DNA of 64,000 nucleotides. Source: Tubulanus polymorphus. Taxonomy: Eukaryota; Nemertea; Palaeonemertea; Tubulaniformes; Tubulanidae. The stretch's first letter is position 1; each line of letters begins with the position of its first letter. A model generated the notes under the pieces. That model made no database searches, was not told the DNA's origin, and saw nothing but the letters and a program-made list of their open reading frames with translations. Of the stretch, positions 51,835-63,735 are shown piece after piece. The stretch spans positions 6,110,231 to 6,174,230 of the forward strand of contig NC_134033.1 of assembly GCF_964204645.1 (NCBI RefSeq), in the 5' to 3' direction. Both the position numbers and the translations under genes were made by a program.

Positions 51835-52143
51835 TTAGTGGTACTTCATGCATCTGAATAATCGATGAAGTATTTTTTTGACTCTCGACGGTCGGAAGTA
51901 TTTTGGACACAAATGAGGGTATTCCGGGTTGAGTGGATAGGCTATATTATAAACAACTGCAACAACCCACGTTTTTCGTCCCGTGTGCGTTGAACGTTTT
52001 ATCGTTTGCGGGCAAAACGTTTTACGTGATCGATTTTGAAGTAACGCTCCAGGGGTTCCGGAATCTCGTATAAGAGTGATCGAATCGGCTGCTCTCAAAT
52101 CTAATTCCCCGATGATGAAATTACCCACACAGCTAGGCTTCAT
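51835..52143 (-). other. Unassigned open frame, 102 codons
   Basis: Minus-strand frame with balanced composition and no repeat signature. No domain is recognised, there is no obvious splice context, and a stop lies just upstream of the ATG. Could be chance or a decayed exon. Confidence 0.15.
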
Positions 52144-52398
52144 AAACTACTGCGAACGAATCGTCCATGTCCGCAGTATCGGAATGATAACGATGATCGG
52201 AAATGAATAAAAATCGACCAGCCAATACAACGATGTTCATCTGCGACAAAACACAATTGCACACTATCTCCTCCTATAAACCGGTCTTATGTTCCCGAAA
52301 AAAATCAGCAATCCTATAGCCCCGCTTTTCAGGAATTAATGCATTCGTTTTAGAGATTAACAGGACATTTTTAGCTCACTTCATCTGTTTTGCAGATG

Positions 52399-52480
52399 CT
52401 CATGACACGTTCTATGATTGTGGCGAGTTTCGAGGTCATCGGGTTGTAAATGTTCACCAGGAGGCGTTGAAGCAAACGGT
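52399..52480 (+). repeat. Dispersed repeat shared with GPR180 intron 2
   Basis: CACGTTCTATGATTGTGGCG, AGTTTC and GGCGTTGAA parallel the sequence at 31105-31180 (CGTGTTCTATGATTGTGGTG, GGGGCGTTGAA). Class unknown. Confidence 0.55.
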
Positions 52481-52789
52481 ATTTCCATACATGTATCTTA
52501 GTTCCTACGTATGACACAATCAAATGCAATATTCTAGCTCGTGATATTTTCTATGGTTGTGGCAAGTCATTGATTACTAAATGTCAATGAAATTGTCAGA
52601 ATGTCAAACATTTCACCAACGTTGGCATGGTCCTTGGTCCCTTTATTGTTTAACTAGTCTCATGAGATCTATCATTCTAGTGGAAGATTCGACCTGATAA
52701 CATAATTTTTGATGCAAATGAGGGTGCCACTGTTCAACCGTTACAAGGAAATGTTGTGCGCCCTTGGGACTAGTTTCTGAACAGCACCC

Positions 52790-52935
52790 AGCCCAGTTAT
52801 GATGTAGACCACTTTTAAAACCTTAAGTCTGGTCTAAAAGAGTCTTGTCTAAAGTCTATGACAGATATGATCTAAGCTCTAAGACGGTCTCAGACTGGTC
52901 TAAATCAAAGCCGTGTCTATGCAACTGACCCTTGA
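52790..52935. mobile_element. CTTAAGTCTGGTCT MITE
   Basis: Family of the 5106-5241 element: GGTCTAAAAGAGTC, GACTGGTCTAAATC and the right end TGTCTATGCAACTG. The left end has decayed (CAGCCCAGTTATGA). Confidence 0.6.
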
Positions 52936-53515
52936 ATTGAAATGACATAAAAAACCACATGTAACAAACTCCGGACAAAATATATTTTGGAAAAGTATAA
53001 GAATGTGCTTCTTCATTTATTATTGCCTTAATATCATTCGGAACCAACAAATAATTCTCAACTTACAAACATGTAAGAACAATCATATGTTCAATTACAT
53101 ACATGTGTCTGTGTACATGTGAACCCAAAATGCAAATGACTTTTCTAAAAAACAAAAACTCAACAATTTTCCAAGCATTTTTCAACGATACATACATGAA
53201 AAATCACGCTATTCTTGAAAAAATGTTCTGCATTTATCGGGACGTACACCTTTTAGCACAGAAATTGAACACCATTATCATTGACATTTCCTTCTCTTGC
53301 ACATTTCCTAACACAGCACTCGAGTATTAACTTGAATATGATTTATATCATGCTTATATGATTTATATCATGCTTTCTATCAAATCGGAGAACTGTGAGA
53401 AATGCCTGCAGATAAATTACTGAGTATTCATTAATAATATAACATAGAATAGTCCACTATTCTCAGATTCTTACTCTGTGCTTGACAAGATCATTGACAC
53501 CAAATAGTAGGCCTA

Positions 53516-53694
53516 CAGTAGACTGCCCAAGTCTGATCCGATCAACTCGGATATCCGTTCAAAATGATTTTTTTTCGAAATATAAATAATAGTTTTGTAA
53601 CAATATTTAAGATTACATAACTTTCAACTCGGATATCACTCAAGTCGGATACATTTTACAGTCTCAAACGATCCGACTTGAGCAGAGTCTACTG
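53516..53694. mobile_element. CAGTAGACT MITE, 179 bp
   Basis: The ends CAGTAGACTGCCCAAGTC and GACTTGAGCAGAGTCTACTG are inverted with small changes. TA precedes the left end. Inside are two copies of AACTCGGATATC. Relatives at 24748 and 3566 are truncated. Confidence 0.8.
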
Positions 53695-53727
53695 TCCACT
53701 GAAAAGACCATTTTTGCGCAGTCAATA

Positions 53728-53984
53728 CAGTGGAACCTCGTTATGATGACCTTCGGGGATTAGAAAATCGGTCGGTTATATTATCCAGTATGAAATTAGT
53801 AAAATTAGTTATAGTTGGGATGAAAATCTAGGTTTGTAATATATGAATATGTTATATTTGTATGAAAGGTTGTATCTTGTTAGCCTTTTATAGGCTGGCT
53901 TTATTTGCAAAGATGACACTTTAATAAACTATATATATAACGACAAAATCGTTATATCCAAGATCATATAGCGAGGCTTCACTG
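53728..53984. mobile_element. pogo/Tigger-type MITE, 257 bp
   Basis: The left end CAGTGGAACCTCGTTATGAT and the right end ATATAGCGAGGCTTCACTG are inverted, with TA on both sides (53726-53727, 53985-53986). It lies 33 bp from the CAGTAGACT MITE. Confidence 0.85.
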
Positions 53985-54638
53985 TAGAAAAAACAAAAAG
54001 CACAGCCAAAGGACAATACAAAACAAGAGCCCCAAGGAACACTATGGCATATGATGCATTGTGTGGGATCGTGATCAATTTTACCATAACAGACTCGGCT
54101 GCTATAGAAATTAACTGTTTACAAATTTTATCACATTTTACAAAAATGACCCGGCCGCTGCGAGAAACAAGGTATCATTTTTGTTTAACCAAATGACGAA
54201 AGATAATCAGGGGATTTAAAAACTTTAGGGGATTTGTTGGCATGTAAATCAGTAATTGCGTTCTGTGCCAAATATGGCGTAGTCAAGTCGAAAAAGCAAC
54301 GAATGCTTGCAAGAACTCCATGCAAGAGTCCAGGAAACTCTAAAGTCAGCCTTTTAATAGCAATCGGAAACAGTGTTCACTTAGGCCTAAAACATTTGAT
54401 GAAATGAAACAATTTTGGGCTTCAAATAAGCTCTTTCTGCTTAAATGCAATCTACACAATACAAACCTAACAGGACAACTAGTTGGCTGGAACGCCAAGT
54501 ACTTCAGATCAGATCATACTTACAGATCATTTTTCTTATTTGTTCCTATGATTTTTGCAGAATTTTTGCTCTATTGATATTGATTTTAAATTCACACGTT
54601 TTCACAATTCAAGGAGAATACAGGCACAATTTGTGACC

Positions 54639-54723
54639 AGGGATTATTCATTTATTACGTACGCATGAAATTGGACTTTCCCTCCCCATCCCCTTATGCG
54701 TACGTAATAAATGAATGATCCCC
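54639..54723. mobile_element. Tiny MITE/hairpin, about 85 bp
   Basis: GGGATTATTCATTTATTACG + TACGCAT is inverted 25 bases later as ATGCGTACGTAATAAATGAA + TGATCCC. Arms of about 28 bp with one or two mismatches. Confidence 0.8.
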
Positions 54724-54724
54724 C

Positions 54725-56190
54725 AATCATTCAGATATTTCTGATTTCACTTTTTGGGACGCCCGATATACACCTAAAGCTGTGATGGATTTTTGGACCC
54801 CTGCTACTCATAACCTAGTTTCTTGGTCCCGGCTAAGACCCATTTTAATTAATTGGAATATCGACCCTTATCCCTGAATTTCACCAAATACAGCACATGA
54901 AAAATCTTTATCTTTTAAAATTTTCATCCTTTTTCCAATGAAAAAAAATGACTTCTCGACATTTTTAATCTAGTGGTCTGCAAAAAAGTTAGTTTTCTTA
55001 GTTATTCCCATTATTCGAATTGAATTCAATTTTCACTCTCTTTTCCCCACTGACTGTTGCATGGATAGTGGCCCTTCATTGTGCAGTAGGCCTAGTCATT
55101 TAGCGGCCCTGGATCCGCCCTGCGTCTTTCCATTCTACGTGGAAAACATTTCTTGAATAAAAGAATTTTTTCCCCTCTTCCCTTCCATTTTAAAAGATCT
55201 GTAATAGTAAAGATTTTTTTCATTAATTGCTATTTCTTCCCTTCACCCTAAGCTAATATTTTCATAGAACATAATTGATTGAATGTAATAAGACAGGCGT
55301 CCCCTGGATTTTTTTGGGAAAGTTCGTTTTTAGTAAATAGAGGTGGTCTGGGTGTCCTCCCCCAGAAAATTTCGTGCAAGCAGGTTAATTTATGTTAATT
55401 TAAAAATGCAGAACGTTCGTCGACGTTTGAAAGTTCAAAAAGGGGGTTCGTTCAAACTACCGAACCAGAACTAATCTTTTACCCTGAAAAAAATACGTTT
55501 TTCAAGTTCTGCGCTTAAGAAGTTATTCCAACGGCCTGTGTTCCATTTCATGGTTTCTCAATCACTACAGCCCCCTATACAATTCTATTCAGTTTTAAGA
55601 AGAAACTTATTTTTTTTCAAGTACACAATTCACAAAATCAAAATCGTATCAAAAGTAAAGACACTAAAAGATCAGTAAAGGTCCGAAATTAGGAAGATTG
55701 AGATTACTAACAGCGAAGCCGGAGAGAAGAGACTGAATGAAATGGTCACTAAAATATCTATGGATCTTACAATGAATCTTATAAAAAAAAACTATTAACA
55801 ATCTGGAGATGCACAAACTATAAGATAGAGATTTAGGACTATAGTTTTGGAATGATTTTTTTTCTTTATTTCAAAATCATCTAACAATCGCGTACGCTAT
55901 GAAGACATTTTCCAAGGTGGATTTACTACTTCCTAAAAAATAAACCATTGCTTTCTTCCTACTCGCAGAATCTGAATCTCAATTAACCGGATTTTGAGTA
56001 AAAAGTCCAAGTATTTTTACTTGAGCTAAGGCTGCATATGCGGGCTATCTAGTGAAGAGTTTGATACGTGGATAATCAAGAGTGACGATACTCATAGTCA
56101 ATACTGCGAGATATTGATTACTGGTCAGAGGCGGATCCTCCGCCCTTCACTGTTTCAACTCAAAAAATCAATAAACAGTTCACACGAAGG
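54725..56190. other. Spacer without recognisable genes
   Basis: AT-rich with several GGATCC-GCCC words (55105, 56130) that look like isolated hAT-type MITE ends. No coding evidence. Confidence 0.45.
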
Positions 56191-56269
56191 TGATGCATTC
56201 ATCGGATTTATTGATTTATAATTCCACGTTAACACTCTTCAATATCTGGCTCATTAGTGCGTTTTGCCT

Positions 56270-56545
56270 GTTTCAGTCACTCGATTTACACTCCCCTCTC
56301 AAACTTCATCTTACATCTGTCTGTCTCCTCTCCGCTGGCATCGCTCCCCCTTCTACCTCGTCTCCGTCCTGTTGCCTCTCTTACTTTCTCCCTCCTCTTC
56401 CAGCAATCTAACCCACCACCACCCTCCCTCTTCTCTTTCCCCAATTCTTCTACCCTCTCACTACTTCAATCTCTCCTCTCCTTGATTTCATCCCTCTCTC
56501 CTCTTAGTTACTTTCCTTCTCCCCTTTCATATCTTTTCTAACCAA
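56270..56545. repeat. Polypyrimidine (CT-rich) tract
   Basis: Nearly uninterrupted C and T on the plus strand (CTCTCC, CCTCTTC, TTCTCC words) for about 270 bases, opening proline/serine/leucine-rich frames in all three plus frames. Low complexity, not a gene. Confidence 0.85.
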
Positions 56546-56789
56546 AATATTGAGCACTAAAGAGCTTGAAAAATTGCTAACGATTCTTGATTCCTCTAAG
56601 ACCTATTATGCTTAGCCTATATCTAATATAAACTTCTTATGGAGATTCGGTTGACAAGACACTATGAGAAATTTGGCACATGTTTTCCTTTTTAAATGCA
56701 TATGTATGAACCGAAATGCTTAGATAATAAAACACATATTGATCCGAATTTCCACGAAAATTATGAAAATGTTCCTTACACTTCCTGGA

Positions 56790-56965
56790 TAGTTCAAAGG
56801 TCTTTCAGGAGGACGGGCATTTGCCACTTTAGCACCTCAACTGTGGAATTCATTGACTTCAAACCTGATAGCTGGAACAAATGCTCCAACTTTTCGATAA
56901 ATGACATGAAGAACTTTATATTCAGAAGAGCTCGCCAGCACCTCAGAACAATGTTCCAGTGAAAC
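56790..56965 (+). pseudogene. LINE ORF2 C-terminal fragment (CR1/L2-like)
   Basis: In one plus frame GRAFATLAPQLWNSLTSNLI is the hallmark terminal motif of CR1/L2/Rex1-type LINEs; the frame then breaks. Only the 3' end is left. Confidence 0.7.
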
Positions 56966-56999
56966 AGGCGCCCTATAAATGACAATTTTTAAAGGTCAA

Positions 57000-58226
57000 G
57001 CCAGGTTGGAGAAGTCAAGCACTGGGTGGGTATGTGTTGGATGGTCCTATAAGTTTTTCTTGAGTGAGTAATTTTTTTTCTGTGAAAAATATCTGGAATA
57101 GGCCTGTTGTAAATACCACCAATAGATATCACAACACAAAGAGTTCCAGTCTATTTTGATATCATACAGTCGAAGTCCATTAGAGCGCCATCCTTTTAGG
57201 CCTATAATGTAACTGGTCATTTAATGCCAACATTTTCTAATGAGACAAATTTTCTGGATTCCCAAACTCAAATCCAATGGAAATACTGATCTTGAATGAA
57301 GCCAAATTGGTTTTGATGCCATTTATTACATCATTCCCCAACTATGGCATTTTAAAGGACCTTTACGAAAGAATAAGAATTCGTTCTGATTGCGCTACTT
57401 CCAATAATTTCATAGAAAATCAGGTTCGGATTCAAATACAAAACTATCAGGTCATGAAATAGACATCCCATTACACCTCCATTCAAAAAATTCAGATCCC
57501 AGATTCTTTTAGAAAAAAAAGTGTGCCACCCATTTAACTCAATAATTTTCTCAGCAAATGAATTAGAAGAACATAATGGCATCATCAGTTAGTGATAGCA
57601 AAAGCAAACCATAGGTTCTCATAAAATGACATTTAACATCGAAGTCACCTTTGAGAATGAATACATTATTATAAATACATATATACGTATCATTTATAAA
57701 CTACCCTTTTTTAAGAGAATCATTTAAGCAGGGTTGAACTATGGAATTGATATTTTGGAGGGGAACTGTACACTACCAGCTAACACGTTAAAGTAAGCAG
57801 CCCCCTTAACCATGAGCAACCTGATGAATATACACCTGATGAAGCAACTATTCACTGGTAGCAAGAGCTTGTACTTCAAATAAATCTAGTTAACCTTAGA
57901 GTACCATTTGTCTTCACCTTAACCAATGCTACAGATATCGTGATGATCATCACAAAAGTCATCACCAAAGTCTATAAAAATCTTTTTTCCTGGTTCTGCA
58001 GTTGGGGGTTAGATATGGACTATAAGGGTAAAATATGTGACAAACATAATTTTGACTTGACATTTAACTCCAAATCACAACTGCGGAACTGGGCCCGATA
58101 AACTTTGGCTCGATTTGTCCAATCATTTAGATACTAAGCTACAGTACAGATTTACCATAGCGATATCAACTAAAATGCTCATTCAAATAATTCAACAGTT
58201 ATTTCCACATACCATGCACTAACAAC
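57000..58226. other. Spacer without recognisable genes
   Basis: A decayed inverted-repeat start (ACAGTCGAAGTCCATTAGAG at 57167) and AT-rich sequence. The short plus and minus frames at 57277-57585 match nothing I know. Confidence 0.4.
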
Positions 58227-58510
58227 TTAAAACCCTTCCAATGCTCACTTATAAATACCCGATAGTGCTAGAGATATTTTGAAAATTTATAAGATTCCAC
58301 CCCAGTGTATTGAATAACAGACATAGTGCGCCTACACCGCAGTGCGGTGTATCAATGTTTATAATATTTCACTATGTTTGACATGAGTTGCTCCTCTAAT
58401 ACAGGTAAAAACTAATTACTAATAACATTAACACACTGCTATGCAGTGTACTAGCAATAGCCACCAATCCATACACCACAGTGCGGTGTAGACACACTGA
58501 AATGGTTAAT
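58227..58510. mobile_element. piggyBac-like MITE, second copy
   Basis: The ends TTAAAACCCTTCCAATGCTC and ACACACTGAAATGGTTAA are decayed inverses flanked by TTAA. It shares the interior of 36491-36786: ATAGTGCTAGAGA, CCACCCCAGTGTRTT, CACCGCAGTGCGGTGTATC, TTTCACTATGTTTGACA and ACCACAGTGCGGTGTAGAC. Confidence 0.85.
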
Positions 58511-58775
58511 AGATTCAACTTTAGCCCGTAACAATTCCATAAAACGAACCCTAATTTTCAAACAATTATAGATTAAGTAAGTAATCCGTAATCCATATAA
58601 CAGACCCCTAATGTTCAATACAGCAAACAATTATAGATTAAGTAAGTAAACCATATAAAGATTCAAAAAATGAGAGGGTAACAGGAAGTTAATATTTATG
58701 GTCTTAAACTAAAGGGCAGATCTAGGGGAAGTCCTAGGAGGTCCGAACACAAACAAACTCGACATTTCACAGGAG

Positions 58776-58980
58776 CGTTTATGGCCTGGGCCAAATCTCA
58801 GCACGCGACAAATGATTGCGTTTGACTTGCAACTGGTACCGGAAATTACCCACTTCGCTTTGTTTGAGCATTGTTTAGTATCGAGTGAGTGGTTTGCGTG
58901 TGAGCGCGCTCTCTCATTACGCATGGGCAAAATTTGGCTTGAGCCTGATCCGTGCCAATTTGGCCCGGGCAAAAAACGTC
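58776..58980. mobile_element. CGTTTTTGGCCCGGGCCAAAT MITE, about 205 bp
   Basis: CGTTTATGGCCTGGGCCAAA near the left and TTTGGCCCGGGCAAAAAACG at the right are imperfect inverses. The interior is richer in GC than its surroundings and gives spurious frames on both strands. Confidence 0.65.
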
Positions 58981-59193
58981 TCCATGTGATCGCGGCTTAT
59001 GAGGATGTGAATTGAACCTTTCGTATGGAGGTACTGATGTATGTATTTTCGAACATTTTGAGACCGGGCAAATGGTATTCAGTACCGGAGGTGTTCACTA
59101 CGAATAGGTTTTACTAGGATGCCCCTTCGGCATTTTCCCAGATGCGCCCTCGCGCCTCTTGGCAGATGCCTAGAACTCAAATGCGAAGAGATT

Positions 59194-62100
59194 CTACAAA
59201 GAGAGGGTCGACGGCGAACCGACGTGAGAGATAGCACTACCTAGATCTCCGTTACGATGAGTACTTACGATAACTTCAACAGGCATGGTTGACTCGGAAT
59301 CCTCACGTATACTATCGTTTGGTTGAGGCGACAACCCGTTCGCAGTGCTGTGTTGCGGCGCCGCCGGTTTGCCGCAACCAAACAGGAACGCTTTACTGAA
59401 ACTCGAACTGGCCGGCATCTTCGACAGTTCGACGTGATTGCTCGTATCAGGAATTGCCGAGTGGCTGATCGACATTTTACGATGGTGCGGACATAACGGC
59501 TGCGAATGCGACGACTTCGCCGCGACGTGCGACGGTAAAAACGTGTGACTCGACGACAAATCTTTCTTGCCAATCATCGGACTGAGGTAACCTTTATTGA
59601 TACTCGTCGAAAGCATCATCAGCGAACGATTACTTGTGTAATCCGACCGTCGCGATATCGTCGGCGAGATCGTCACCAGCACGCGATGAACATCCGCCTC
59701 GCCGTCTTTCTTTTCGGCGTCGGTCTGCGCGTCCGCCGCGACCATCGGCGTCGTCTGCTGGCGTTCTTCGCCTGCTAGACGACGTTCGTTGAAATGCGCG
59801 ATGATCTCGCACAGGACGTACAACACGACGCCCATCACCGCGCAGACGAGCGAAAAGAACAGAAACGAGCGCGGATTCCGTTCGAAGAACAACCCGGTCA
59901 CGAGCGGGGCGCACATCTCACCGAGCGTCGCCATCGAGACGAGCGCTGTCGTCACTCGACTAGCTTTCTGTATGTGAAAATCGGCCCACGAGAACAGCGC
60001 CGCGAACGTCGTCGACTGCCCGACACCGAGTACGGCGCACGTCACCAACACCACGTAGTAATTATCAGCGCCGCCGACCGTCAACGTCAACATCGCTGCC
60101 AAAATAATTGCCAGATTAAAGCGTAACAGTTGGTGCGGCTGTAAATGGCGCACAAGGCAGATCGCCAGCGCCGATGCCAGCGCGTACGTGCCCCAGTACG
60201 TCGACATTACCACATTACCGTCGCTTTTGCTGCGGTTGAAATTCTTGACGATGAAAGCCGGCAAAAACTCGCCGAAATTTGTTTCCATCGCGATGAGGAA
60301 GTAAACGCAAAACGACGTCAACGCGATAACGGCGTATTCGAATTTCTTACGTTTCCGCTTCGCCGCTCTATTCCTGGCGCAGTCGGCCGCCGATTCGGAT
60401 GCACGCCGGTTCGCCTTCTCGAGTGCCAGCTCCTGCTCTTTTGCTTTCGATTTCTCTATGTGGCGTTGATGGTAGAACAAATAACTGGCGCACATGAAGG
60501 CGCCGACTAACAACGTGAACGCGCCGATTATCACGAATGACAGTTGCAGGCCGGATAGAAAACTGTCATCGCTAACAGCTAACGCCGGCAAGGAGACATT
60601 CTGGACCGTTCTATATCGCTTTTCCAGGGAATCATTCGTTACGACGATTCCGTCGATATCGATCGATTCGCCGCGATTTATTGTCGATTCGTTTCGACCG
60701 CCCTCTGTGGAATTGTGTCCGATCGCGTTGGAGTTCGTCTTCAGGAACGGAGTGGCGAGGATCGGTGCCGCGAAACAACCGAATATCCACATGGAGTACA
60801 TCGCTTGCAGAAACGGAGCGTGATCGTCCCCCCACAGCGCTAAACACAGCATACAACCGGCTGAAATATTGAAAACAGGTTTCAAAACAAAGCGACCGCA
60901 GCCATGACTCCTCATGTACATCCAAAACTGGTCTTAAATCATAAGGCTGGTCTCAATTTGTTAGATCGACTAAAGAAATAAGTTGGTCTTATAAGTTGGC
61001 TCAGTGCATACCACAATCAGCTGGTCTAAGTTGTTCAATTTGTTAGACCCACGTATAGCACCAAAATGGGTTTAGACTGGTCTAAGTTGTAACCAAAATG
61101 AACTTAGCCTTGTTGTGTTAGACTGGCTATAGAACCAAAATAAGCAGTTTGTAAGTTGTTAGACCTTCCCAATTCGAGGGCTTACTAATAAGATGAGATG
61201 TTTGATGTTAGAAGGTGTATTTTTCAGAAATCCACTCTTGAATCTTCAACTTACTGGTTTCGATTGTGCCCATACAAACACCTTGTACTGCGAATATGCA
61301 CAGAATGGCGCCGTAATTCGTACACCAGCCGACACTGCTAATACTGGCCGTCAGTAATACATATGAACTCGCAAATCTCCATAATACAAACTTTTCTTTC
61401 AACACAAAACCTTAAAACAAAAAAACGACGAGCACATTAAAAATGAGTATTCAACCCTCAAATACGAGTCGATGGGGCCCAAACTTCGACACATGTGTTC
61501 GGGACTAATTCACCCGAGGACAATTTGATAGAAAATGAACACCAGACATTTCTATAAGCACACTTTCAAAAACGGATTGTCGGCACTTCACGTGTGTTTG
61601 GGTACATATCCTGAGGCATGTTCAATTGAAAATGGATAACAAACACTTAAATAGGCTCAGACATTTTCTCAGCACTCACTTGCAAAAACTTAAATTTTCC
61701 ACACTTCACGTGCTCAGTACTTCACTTGCAACATTTTCAATGGAAAATGAACTACAGTAGAACTGGCGTAAGTTGGACAGCTTTAAGTCGGAAAAGTTCC
61801 GAAGTACCGATATTTTCAGTTCATTTTCCTATCAAAATCTGTTTCAAAGTCGGATTCTAGAAGTCGAAAATTCGACTAAATCGGTTAGAATATATGTTCC
61901 GAAAGTTTCAAAGCAATGCATTTTTCAATCTCTTAGTCAGTCGGCTAATTTCAGTTCTTTTTAAGCAGATCGTCACTGGCACGCAGCGTCTATTATACAC
62001 CGGTAGATCAATTTTTCTCTCGACGGACACATATGTTTACATAGTCAGCTATATAATAGAGTACTGACCATGTGTCACTCAGTTTTTAGGGTTAGGATCT

Positions 62101-62567
62101 TAATCTGTAGCTAACTCTGATTTTTCTTAGAAACCCCCAAAATCCGACTTACTCAAAATCGGAATTTTCCTAAGTGGGACATTTTACCATGATCCCGACG
62201 TGTCCCGACTTCCCAGTACGCCAGTTCTACGTACAAACAACAGACATCACTAATATTTGAACTACCAACAGAGTAGTTGTTTTAGTTGTTTTATCGGTGC
62301 ACATTCAAAACATAGGCCCTACTGAATCTTAAATCAAAGTTTCTCTCAATTTCAAGTTTGGCAATTAGGCGTTCGAAAACCAACTAGGCCTACAAAGGAC
62401 ACAAAAAAGGCAGTTGACCATTGAAAACAATTCTTACCGACGAGCAGAACGCTGACGAAATATGCCAGAGACCGAACAACGAATATCCAGGAGATCTGAT
62501 GAACACTCGTATCAGTCAATTCCTGTAGATCTAGTAACATCGGACCGGGATACGCCAATCCCAAACC
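59194..62567 (-). CDS. MFSD4-like major facilitator transporter, last three coding exons
   Basis: Partial gene on the minus strand. Exons 62567-62438, 61410-61255 and 60860-59194 (stop) have proper AG/GT borders and matching phases; 1953 bp, 650 residues seen. The first two carry GLAYPGPMLLDLQ, the MFSD4 counterpart of GPTLLDL in TM1, then QISWIFVVRS and GVCMGTIET (TM2-4). The third has HAPFLQAMYSMWIFGCFAAP, a glycosylated loop (NST, NES, NDS, NVS), TM6, a very basic roughly 45-residue central loop (RNRAAKRKRKKFEY) and six more TMs (NFGEFLPAFIV, STYWGTYALASALAI, GVGQSTTFAALFSW, GEMCAPLVTGLFF). MFSD4A/MFSD4B are sugar/solute carriers; MFSD4B is a Na+-coupled glucose transporter. The roughly 190-residue Ser-rich cytoplasmic tail is much longer than in vertebrate MFSD4. 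The last exon is GC-rich against AT-rich introns. The N-terminal exon was not found; substrate is inferred only by family. Confidence 0.9.
60925..61170. mobile_element. GGTCTAAGTTGTT MITE in an MFSD4-like intron
   Basis: Repeats of AACTGGTCTTAAAT, TTGTTAGAYC and CTGGTCTAAGTTG in both orientations, the style of 5106-5241. No clear ends. Confidence 0.5.
61755..62231. mobile_element. pogo-type MITE, 477 bp, MFSD4-like intron
   Basis: The left end CAGTAGAACTGGCGTAAGTT and the right end, read inverted, CGTAGAACTGGCGTACTGGG match, with TA at both borders. Interior AT-rich with TAAGTCGGAA and CTAAGTGGGACATTTTA words. Confidence 0.8.
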
Positions 62568-62815
62568 CTGAAAACAATTAACAACTTCCTTATCAAGTCT
62601 ATTTAAGTCTAAAAATAAAGAATACTATGTATATGAGTAGTTAGCGATGTTTCAGACTCAAATGCTGAGCCACTTTTGGCTTAGTTATTGCTCATAGCAT
62701 TTGATTTGAAACATCAAAATATGTATTTCTTCATCATTTTTGTCGAATATATCAATACTCAGTACGTATATATAGGCCTAGGCCTAATACTTGTAGGCAT
62801 GATAGCGTTAACTAA

Positions 62816-63550
62816 AGGCTGGCTTATGTCGACAAGCAACGCGACGCCTACCGACGCGACAGCGCTCAGATTCGCAGCAACTGAGGCCGACTAGCAGGAT
62901 ATGAGATCCTCCCAGTTGCTTCCCTGCTTATGTCGGTAGCGATTACTAGCAACTGCAACGGCTCAAATGGTCACGTGATAAGCATTTTCAGAAAAAATTT
63001 GAATTATTAGGAAATATACTTCTATTAGAAAAGCTATTTCTTTAAGACTTTGATCTTTCTGATTCTGTTTTGAATACAACGTGCTAGCGACATCTTTAAA
63101 GATGGCCGCTCACACCATAATTCTACCAATTTCGTTTCTAGATCTTCGGTCCAGTCATCTGCCGTGCTGAAAGTTTGGTTTACGTTTTGAACTACTTGAA
63201 TTTGAAAGTTTATGACTAATTACGAATGACGCTAACTATCGGTGATAATTTGTACTATGTATATGCAGTCTCTCATTGGCTGGAACCCCTGCGCTCAGTT
63301 CCGTCGCGTCGCAGATGAGCTTATGTCGGCTGCAATCGAAAGCAACAGCCTGCCTACCGTAGGCCGGAGTAGAACATGGGCAACTAGCCGGATACGGCTT
63401 GCGACGAGTCGGTAGGCGTCGCAAGCCAGCTTATGTCGAACCGATTGAGGAGCAACTGGCGGCCTCTCGTAGGCCGCTAGTTGCCGCTAATCGGCGATAA
63501 ACCCAGTTGCGTCGGTAGGCGTCGCGTTGCTTGTCGACATAAGCCAGCCT
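62816..63550. mobile_element. Harbinger-like MITE/foldback, 735 bp, long inverted ends
   Basis: AGGCTGGCTTATGTCGACAA + GCAACGCGACGCCTACCGAC (from 62816) is inverted at 63508-63550 over about 43 bp with almost no mismatch, flanked by TAA on each side (62813-62815, 63551-63553). A 3-bp TAA duplication is typical of PIF/Harbinger. A second inverted set (AAGCCAGCTTATGTCGAAC at 63424; GGCGTCGCAAGCC) lies inside. It is upstream of the 62438-62567 exon of the transporter, probably in its first intron. Confidence 0.9.
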
Positions 63551-63686
63551 TAAAATGATGCTGCATCGGAAAAATAATTAACCCGGTGGCTGCGGTTACA
63601 GAGCGTGATAGCTCCGGTTACGGAGTACAGTTTTAGCGCATGTGCAATACAGTAAAATTCTGACTTGTAATATTGGGATTCGAAAT

Positions 63687-63735
63687 CAAACCAAACAGTA
63701 GTAGAGTGCTTTACCCACTGCGCCACAGCTGGAGA
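63687..63735 (-). repeat. Possible tRNA-derived SINE fragment
   Basis: Read on the minus strand, GCTGTGGCGCAGTGGGTAAA resembles an A box and TTTGATTTCGAATC a decayed B box. A plus-strand relative of the A-box word is at 33787 (GGCGCTGTGGCCCAGTTGG). Too short and diverged to be a tRNA gene. Confidence 0.4.

Noticed and set aside
56190-56541. Proline/serine/leucine-rich frames
   Set aside because: They come from a polypyrimidine tract that opens all three plus frames at once.
59265-60925. Long antisense and overlapping frames across the MFSD4-like last exon
   Set aside because: They are GC-rich shadows of the transporter exon, arginine-rich and without domains.
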